DNA of 64,000 bases, from positions 1 to 64,000 of the forward strand of contig JADJAE010000001.1 in NCBI GenBank assembly GCA_016704445.1, in the 5' to 3' direction. Below, piece by piece: positions 59,258 through 64,000 of the stretch. The notes under the pieces were generated by a model. That model was not told the origin of the DNA. It made no database searches and worked only from the letters and a program-made list of their open reading frames with translations. The DNA comes from Deltaproteobacteria bacterium. GTDB lineage: Bacteria > Myxococcota_A > Polyangia > Polyangiales > Ga0077539. Position 1 is the stretch's first letter; each line of letters opens with the position of its first letter. Made by a program: the position numbers and the translations under genes.

Positions 59258-60640
59258 CTAGAGAGCCGTCGTGTCGGCCGGCAGCGCGACGATGAACTCC
59301 GAGCCGGTGCCGAGCCCGGCGCTCTCGGCGTGCACCTGGCCGCCGTGCAGGGCCACGATCTCCCGGACGATGAAGAGCCCCAGGCCGAGGCCCGAGAGGC
59401 ACTTCTGGCGCTCGTCCACCTGACGGAAGCACTCGAAGATCATCTGCAGGCTCTTGGGCTCGATGCCGCAGCCATGGTCGATGATCGAGAGCTTCACCTC
59501 GGGCCCGCGCTCGCCCTCCACGTGCTCGCCCCGCACCACGACGGTGCTGCCCGCGGGCGAGTACTTCATCGCGTTGGTGAGCAGGTTGAACAGCACCTGA
59601 GAGAGCCGCTCGGCGTCGCCGCGAACGAAGAGCCCGGGGCTCACGTTGCACGAGACCGTGATCTCCCGCTGCGCGGCGATCGGGCCGATGGCCTCGATGG
59701 CCTGACGGGCGAGCCCCCCCAGGTCGAGCCGCGTCGGCATCACCGTGAGTTTGTGCGCCGTCAGCCGCGACACGTCGAGCAGGCGGTCGAGCAGCACCGC
59801 CTGGGTGAGCGCGGTGCGCTCGATGACCGCCATCGCCCGGGTGTGCGCCTCGGTGTCGAGCCGGTCGCGACGCACCAGCGCCGCCCAGCCCAGGATCACG
59901 TTGATGGGCGTCCGCAGCTCGTGACCGAGGATGGCCAGCACGCGGTCTTTCGCCCGGTTGGCAGCGTCGAGTTCCTGCCAGGTGGGGCAGCTATCCGAGG
60001 GGCGGTCGCCCGGCAGCCGGTCGATGGAGTCGCGGAGCAGCTCGAGGTGCTCGTCGATGGGGCGGGCGCACCAGAGCACCCCGTTTCCCACCGTGGTGGC
60101 CCGCAGGATCACCCGGGTCTTGGTGCTGCCCACGGCCTCGAGCCCGAGGGTCACCTCCACCGCCCCGTCGGCGCGCAGCACCCTCAGCGCCGCCGCGATG
60201 CGGGTGCTGTTGCCGCCCTCGATTACCGACTCGAAGGGCCGCCCGATGAGCGCCGAGGGCTCGACCCCGAGCAGCCGCCCCGCCGCCAGGTTGACCTCGC
60301 GGATCACCCCCAGCGGATCGGCGCGGAGGTAGGGATCGATCGCCAGGTCGAAGAGGTCGCGGTACCGCCGACGCTCGAACTCGAGCGCCCGCCTCGTCGA
60401 CTCCAGCTCGTCGTACTCCGCCTGCAGCACCTCCCGCGCCGCGCAAAGCTCCCGATGCTCCAGCTGCAGACGCTCGAGAGCGTCTCGCAGCAACGACGGA
60501 TCCTGCCCCTCCGGCGGCACCCTGATGCCAAAGCGCGACGGCAGCTCCTGCATGCGATCGAGCACGCTGGAGAACTCACGCACCCTCGCCCGGAGCGACC
60601 CCGAAGTGTCGCCCTCCACCGCTTGATCAAATGATCTCAC
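59258..60640 (-). CDS. PAS-domain sensor histidine kinase (soluble)
   Basis: 460 residues from GTG 60640, chosen because GGAGG lies 6 nt upstream; a TTG at 60697 is in frame but unlikely. The N-terminal coiled coil (LLRDALERLQLEHRELCAA, then EVLQAEYDELESTRRALEFER) leads into a PAS domain (LFDLAIDPYLRADPLGVIREV). HisKA has His in LAILGHELRTPINVILGWAAL; HATPase has NLLTNAMKYSPAG, DHGCGIEP and GLGLGLFIVREIVALHGG. No membrane helix. There is no adjacent response regulator; the Hsp70-like gene lies upstream on the same strand. Confidence 0.88.
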   Translation of the reverse strand: MRSFDQAVEGDTSGSLRARVREFSSVLDRMQELPSRFGIRVPPEGQDPSLLRDALERLQLEHRELCAAREVLQAEYDELESTRRALEFERRRYRDLFDLAIDPYLRADPLGVIREVNLAAGRLLGVEPSALIGRPFESVIEGGNSTRIAAALRVLRADGAVEVTLGLEAVGSTKTRVILRATTVGNGVLWCARPIDEHLELLRDSIDRLPGDRPSDSCPTWQELDAANRAKDRVLAILGHELRTPINVILGWAALVRRDRLDTEAHTRAMAVIERTALTQAVLLDRLLDVSRLTAHKLTVMPTRLDLGGLARQAIEAIGPIAAQREITVSCNVSPGLFVRGDAERLSQVLFNLLTNAMKYSPAGSTVVVRGEHVEGERGPEVKLSIIDHGCGIEPKSLQMIFECFRQVDERQKCLSGLGLGLFIVREIVALHGGQVHAESAGLGTGSEFIVALPADTTAL

Positions 60641-60768
60641 GCCCCACCTCCGCCCTGATAAAGCCACTGCGGGCGGAGCTCCGCAAGTCGAGGGCAAGGC
60701 AAATCGTGCCTCGGATCACACATCCAAATGGGGCACCAATTTTCTGCACATTTGCTGGGAGCGGCGGT

Positions 60769-60787
60769 GCGATCGGGCGACGATCGC
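60769..60787 (-). terminator. Small hairpin after the Hsp70-like gene
   Basis: GCGATCG (60769-60775) and CGATCGC (60781-60787) pair across a 5-nt loop, 9 nt beyond the Hsp70-like stop on the minus strand. There is no T-run, so it may only be a pause or attenuation site before the kinase gene. Confidence 0.3.
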
Positions 60788-60795
60788 GCAGGAAT

Positions 60796-62099
60796 TCAGC
60801 CGCGCAGCTCGCGGGCGCGCAGCGCGAGGCCGCTCGCGACGGAGGTGAGCTCGTCGCCGGCGCGGAGCCGGTCCTCCCCGAAGCGCTCGATGAAGATCTT
60901 CCGTACCGCGGGGACCATCGAGGTGCCGCCGGTGAGAAACACCCGGTCGACCTCCGAGGCCTTCACCCCGGTGTTGGCAAGCAGCCGGTCGATGCAGCCG
61001 CGCAGCAGCTCGAGGTCGCCGGCGATCCAGCGCTCGAAGTCGTCGCGGCTGACGGGCAGGTCGATCTCCACCGGATCGTCGACGAAGCGGAGGTTCACCC
61101 GGTCTTCGCGGGAGAGCTTCACCTTGGTGCCCTCGACCGCGCGGTGCAGGTCGAAGCCGAGGTCCTCCTCGACCAGGTGCAGCAGCGCCGAGAGCGCCCT
61201 CGGGTCGGGGCACTGGTCGCGCATGTCCTTCACGAAGCGCAGCGTCTCGCGGCTGCGCAGGAAGGACAGGTGATGCCACCGGCGCACCCGCTCGTAGAGC
61301 CACGAGGGCACGGAGATCTCCTTGCCGTCGAGGTAGGAGCGGTACGTCGTCCCCTTGCCGAGCCGGGGCGAGATCACCGCGTCGACGATCTGTCCGTCGA
61401 ACACGTCGCCCGCGAGACCGACCCCCTCGGTGCCCAGGATGCGCTTCGCCGACGGGTCGCGCCGGGCGCCGGGCCCCACGCGCACCAGGCAGAAGTCGCT
61501 GGTGCCGCCGCCGAAATCACCAATGAGCACCAGCTCGTCGTGGTCGAGCCGGGACTCGTAGAAGTACGCCGCGCCGACGGGCTCGTACTCGAAGATCACG
61601 TCCTCGATGCCCGCGAGCGCCAGCGAGGCCCGCAGCCGGTCGAGGGCGCGCTGCTCGTCCTCGGGCGTGTCGGCGTTGGAGAACCTCACCGGGCGGCCGA
61701 CCACCAGGCCCTTCACCACCGAGGAGGGATCGCCCAGCGCGTCGCCGCACTGCGCCCGGATGCCGCGCACGATCAGCGCGATCAGTTCCTCGAGGGTGTA
61801 GTTGCGATCGAAGACCGTGGTCGAGCGCAGCAGGTCGGTCGGGAGGTAGGACTTGAGCGACTGGATCAGACGCCCGGGGTCTGCGCGTCCCGGTAGCGCT
61901 CGAGGGCCTGTGGACCAGAGTGGGCGCGCACGCCGGAGCGGGGGTCGCGCTCGCTCGGATCGAAGAAGAGCACCGAGCGGAAGGTGCTGCTCGGGCCCTC
62001 GCGGGTGGCGAAGCGCACAAGCTCCGAGCCGCCGTCGGCGCGTGCGACGGCGAGGGCGCTGTTGGTGGTTCCGAAATCGAGGCCGATGAAGCGATCCAT
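60796..62099 (-). CDS. Hsp70-family ATPase without full substrate-binding domain, frameshifted
   Basis: About 434 residues when repaired. Starts at ATG 62099 with phosphate-1 motif FIGLDFGTTNSALAVA, then a frame stop at 61866-61868. Restoring one C in ACCCCGGG at about 61872-61880 gives QTPGRLIQSLKSYLPTDLL and the rest. Later motifs: VVGRPVRFSN, FEYEPVGAAYFYES (connect), LIGDFGGGTSDFCLV (phosphate 2) and VFLTGGTSMVPAVR (adenosine). At this length only the nucleotide-binding domain plus a short helical insert is present, as in YegD/HscC-like proteins, so it is probably not a general DnaK. Role unknown; perhaps a regulator linked to the downstream kinase (inference). Confidence 0.83.
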
Positions 62100-62239
62100 G
62101 GATGGGTGGGGCCTCCGAAGGGGAACGTTCTCCGCTTCCCGTCGCGAAGAAGGGGGCGGGCGCGATAGCAAAGCCCCACCGCCGTAGCAACTCCCCTCCT
62201 TCGGCCATCGGGGATGTGCGCTAGTCTCGCCGTCCCCCC

Positions 62240-62596
62240 ATGCGCGCCCGCTGGATCGTCCTCGCCCTGTGCTGCTGCCTCGTCGGCGCGCTCCTCGCGC
62301 TGCGCCCCGCCCCCGTCGACGCCCAGCAGACCGGAGGCAGCTTCGGCGGCTCGCGCTGGGGCAGCGGCGGCGGCGGCTCCCCGGCGCCCACCAAGACCTG
62401 GGGACAGAAGACCGGCGGCGTGTCTCGCCCCTCGTCCTGGGGTAGCTCCTACGACTACGGCCGCAGCCGCAACCGCTACGACAACAGCGGCGGAGGCAGC
62501 GGAGGCGGCGAGTGCGCGGCCTCCCTCGCGATGATCACCATGGGCCTGGTCGGTGGCCTTGTGGTGGGACGTCGCGAGCGCCGCAAGCGCCCCTGA
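62240..62596 (+). CDS. Short Gly/Ser-rich exported protein with C-terminal helix
   Basis: 118 residues from ATG 62240. Signal peptide (RWIVLALCCCLVGALLALRP, cleaved near PVDAQQ), then a Gly/Ser/Tyr-rich low-complexity region (GGSFGGSRWGSGGGGS, then SYDYGRSRNRYDNSGGG). A single Cys in GGGECAAS precedes a C-terminal hydrophobic helix (LAMITMGLVGGLVVG) and a basic end, RRERRKRP. The Cys-helix-Arg arrangement resembles a MYXO-CTERM/GlyGly-CTERM-type surface-sorting tail. Function unknown. The NUDIX gene follows after 18 nt. Confidence 0.68.
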   Translation: MRARWIVLALCCCLVGALLALRPAPVDAQQTGGSFGGSRWGSGGGGSPAPTKTWGQKTGGVSRPSSWGSSYDYGRSRNRYDNSGGGSGGGECAASLAMITMGLVGGLVVGRRERRKRP

Positions 62597-62614
62597 GGGA
62601 TCCTTCAGCCCGTC

Positions 62615-63241
62615 ATGGCACCGAAGCCCGTCAGCCTCACCCTCGACCGCGTCGCCCGCGCCCTCCGCTCCCCCGAACGCTGGACCTACGAGGGCGACGT
62701 CCGCTGGAGGGCCGCGGTGGCGGTGATCCTGAGGGAGCGCGACGGGGCCCTGGAGGTGCTGGTGATCCGACGGGCCGAGCGCGCGGGCGACCGCTGGTCG
62801 GGCCACGCGGCGCTGCCCGGCGGCAAGGTGAGCGAGTCCGACACCAGCATCGATGACACGGCCCTGAGAGAGACCCTGGAGGAGGTCGGGCTCGACCTGC
62901 GCGCCATCGGCGCCCGACGCCTCGGGCAGCTCGACGACCACCCCTCGCTCAAGCAGCGGAGCTGGGCGCGCTTCACCGTGGTGCCCGTGGTCTACGCGAT
63001 CGAGGGCGACCCCCCGTTGACCCTCGACGCCCGGGAGGTAGCCGAGGCGATGTGGGTGCCCCTCGATGAGGTGCGACGCACACAGGGGTCGATGCTGTGG
63101 TGGTTTCGGCCAGTGAAGGCCATCCCGGTGAAGCTCCCGATGCGGCTGCCCAGGTGGCAGTGGCGCGGGCTCACCATCTGGGGCCTGACCTACGGGATGC
63201 TGCGGGAGCTGATGGATCGGGCGGAGTCGGCGGAGCCCTGA
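62615..63241 (+). CDS. NUDIX hydrolase, CoA pyrophosphatase-like
   Basis: 208 residues. The NUDIX box region is ALPGGKVSESDTSIDDTALRETLEEVGLDL, seen here as GGK...RETLEEVGL with the metal-binding RETLEE core. The surrounding layout (VLVIRRAERAGDRWSGHAALPGG before it and RARFTVVPVVYAI-type strand after it) matches CoA pyrophosphatase/NUDT7-like proteins, which hydrolyse CoA or related nucleotide diphosphates. Cytoplasmic. A hairpin terminator follows the stop directly. Confidence 0.88.
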   Translation: MAPKPVSLTLDRVARALRSPERWTYEGDVRWRAAVAVILRERDGALEVLVIRRAERAGDRWSGHAALPGGKVSESDTSIDDTALRETLEEVGLDLRAIGARRLGQLDDHPSLKQRSWARFTVVPVVYAIEGDPPLTLDAREVAEAMWVPLDEVRRTQGSMLWWFRPVKAIPVKLPMRLPRWQWRGLTIWGLTYGMLRELMDRAESAEP

Positions 63242-63265
63242 ACCCTTACCCGATGAGGTAAGGGT
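63242..63265. terminator. Bidirectional hairpin terminator
   Basis: ACCCTTACC (63242-63250) and GGTAAGGGT (63257-63265) form a perfect 9-bp stem with a 6-nt loop, directly after the NUDIX stop and 20 nt before the stop of the convergent calcium-repeat gene. Its A/T content stands out from the surrounding GC-rich DNA. No long T-run follows. Confidence 0.7.
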
Positions 63266-63285
63266 ACAGGGTCACCGGGGAGCGG

Positions 63286-64000
63286 TCACTTCTTGGAGGA
63301 GCGACGGCGGCGGCGGAGCGAGGGGATCGCCACCGCGAGCGCGCCCAGGCAGAGCGCGGCGAGGCCCGAGGCGTCGGTAGAGCCCGGGTTGACCGAGCAC
63401 GCGAAGCCGTCGCCTGCGTAGGTGTACCGGGCGGCGACCACGCCGCCGTCGACTCCGGCGTCGGTGACCCCGGCGTCGGCGCGCGCCACGCAGCGGCCCG
63501 CGTTGGTGTCGCAGACCGGCAGCGAGGGGTCGGTGCAGTTGGCGTTCGGGTCGGCCGCCGGGAGCCTCGCGTTGACGCGGTTGGCGCCGTCTTCGCGCGC
63601 GTCGCTGTCGGGCACGCAGTCGTTGTCCGAGTCGCGGTCGAGGAAGTCGGGGTTGTCCGACGCGCCGTCGGTGTTCACCGGCGTGTTGAGGTTGGAGCCG
63701 CCCTCGTCGCGGTCGAGGTCGCCGTCGCCGTCCGCGTCGAGGTCGCGGTACGAGGGGTTGCCGTCCGCGTCGAGGTCGTCGCCCTCGGACGGGTCGAGCA
63801 TGCGCTCGACGCGCGTCGGGATGCCGTCGTTGTCGTCGTCCGGATCGAGGTAGTCCGGCCCGTCGGTCATGTCCGTGTTGCGGGGCATGGCGAAGCCGCC
63901 CGTCCCGAGCTCGTCGCGCGTCGGCACCGTGTCGCCGTCGTCGTCGGGATCGTTCGGGTCGATCATCCCGTCCATGTCGGAGTCGCGCGGCGTGGTGCTG
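63286..64000 (-). CDS. Calcium-binding thrombospondin type 3-like repeat protein with MYXO-CTERM-like tail (5' end outside window)
   Basis: At least 238 residues are visible and the frame stays open to the window edge, so the N terminus is missing. Acidic repeats (DPNDPDDDGD, DPDDDNDG, DADGDGDLDRDEGG, DRDSDNDCVPDSD) match thrombospondin type 3 calcium sites. The C-terminal part has CTDPSLPVCDTNAGRC, an Asp/Val linker, and a sorting-like tail: Cys in GFACSVNPG, hydrophobic helix (GLAALCLGALAVAIPSL) and RRRRRSSKK. MYXO-CTERM tails are thought to direct surface attachment after Cys processing. It faces the NUDIX gene across the hairpin terminator. Confidence 0.82.
   Translation of the reverse strand, partial: STTPRDSDMDGMIDPNDPDDDGDTVPTRDELGTGGFAMPRNTDMTDGPDYLDPDDDNDGIPTRVERMLDPSEGDDLDADGNPSYRDLDADGDGDLDRDEGGSNLNTPVNTDGASDNPDFLDRDSDNDCVPDSDAREDGANRVNARLPAADPNANCTDPSLPVCDTNAGRCVARADAGVTDAGVDGGVVAARYTYAGDGFACSVNPGSTDASGLAALCLGALAVAIPSLRRRRRSSKK

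Overview
This is a very GC-rich (about 70% G+C) chromosomal window. Gene content points to a member of Myxococcota, probably of the Polyangia/Sandaracinus type: Cys-rich repeat lipoproteins, PEGA/TPR proteins, an ECF sigma factor paired with an AgmX-like membrane protein, NHL-repeat lipoproteins with propeller heads, many Ala/Pro-rich secreted proteins, and a calcium-repeat protein ending in a MYXO-CTERM-like tail. The taxonomic call is inference from gene content. I see no tRNA, rRNA, CRISPR array or complete insertion sequence.

Layout. 0-8.7 kb: a surface-polysaccharide cluster (SDR, TylF-like and FkbM methyltransferases, ThDP enzyme, HAD phosphatase, NeuB-type synthase, C-methyltransferase-like protein, GT2). 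8.7-16.9 kb: an AgmX-like regulator with its ECF sigma factor, nadA, a long Cys-rich repeat lipoprotein with a PEGA protein, and an isolated bacterial-microcompartment shell protein (BMC-T). 16.8-22.6 kb: phoR/phoB facing a pstB-phoU-pstC-pstA set that lacks pstS and has an aberrant PstB. 22.6-24.8 kb: sfsA, an unknown gene, and a palindromic element with arms of about 118 bp. 24.8-29.7 kb: a redox/transport island (DJ-1 remnant, FAD-Rieske oxidoreductase, ArsC-VOC fusion, two YeeE-type transporters, a triheme cytochrome, an alpha/beta hydrolase).

29.7-35.3 kb: two paralogous proline-rich lipoproteins around an MBL-fold hydrolase, then membrane and transglutaminase-like proteins. 35.3-37.9 kb: cysD-cysN for sulfate activation; CysN carries a decayed APS-kinase tail. 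37.9-43.9 kb: histidine kinase, deoxynucleoside kinase, ATPase-like protein, PHM-like copper monooxygenase, discoidin-domain protein. 43.9-49.5 kb: four multi-pass GT-C-like proteins, three of them tandem paralogues joined by 4-nt overlaps. 49.5-57.2 kb: DUF2171, PQQ-propeller protein, and an operon of NHL lipoproteins with a P460-like cytochrome. 57.2-64 kb: ferrochelatase, unknown protein, PAS kinase, Hsp70-like protein, Gly-rich protein, NUDIX hydrolase, and a C-terminal part of a MYXO-CTERM protein.

Many otherwise well-conserved genes are broken by one-base shifts, often inside short C, G or A runs. Several can be repaired by adding one base to a homopolymer. I therefore read most of them as sequencing/assembly deletions rather than true gene decay, and give coordinates for the inferred whole genes. 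The DJ-1 remnant and the APS-kinase-like tail of CysN look like real decay.
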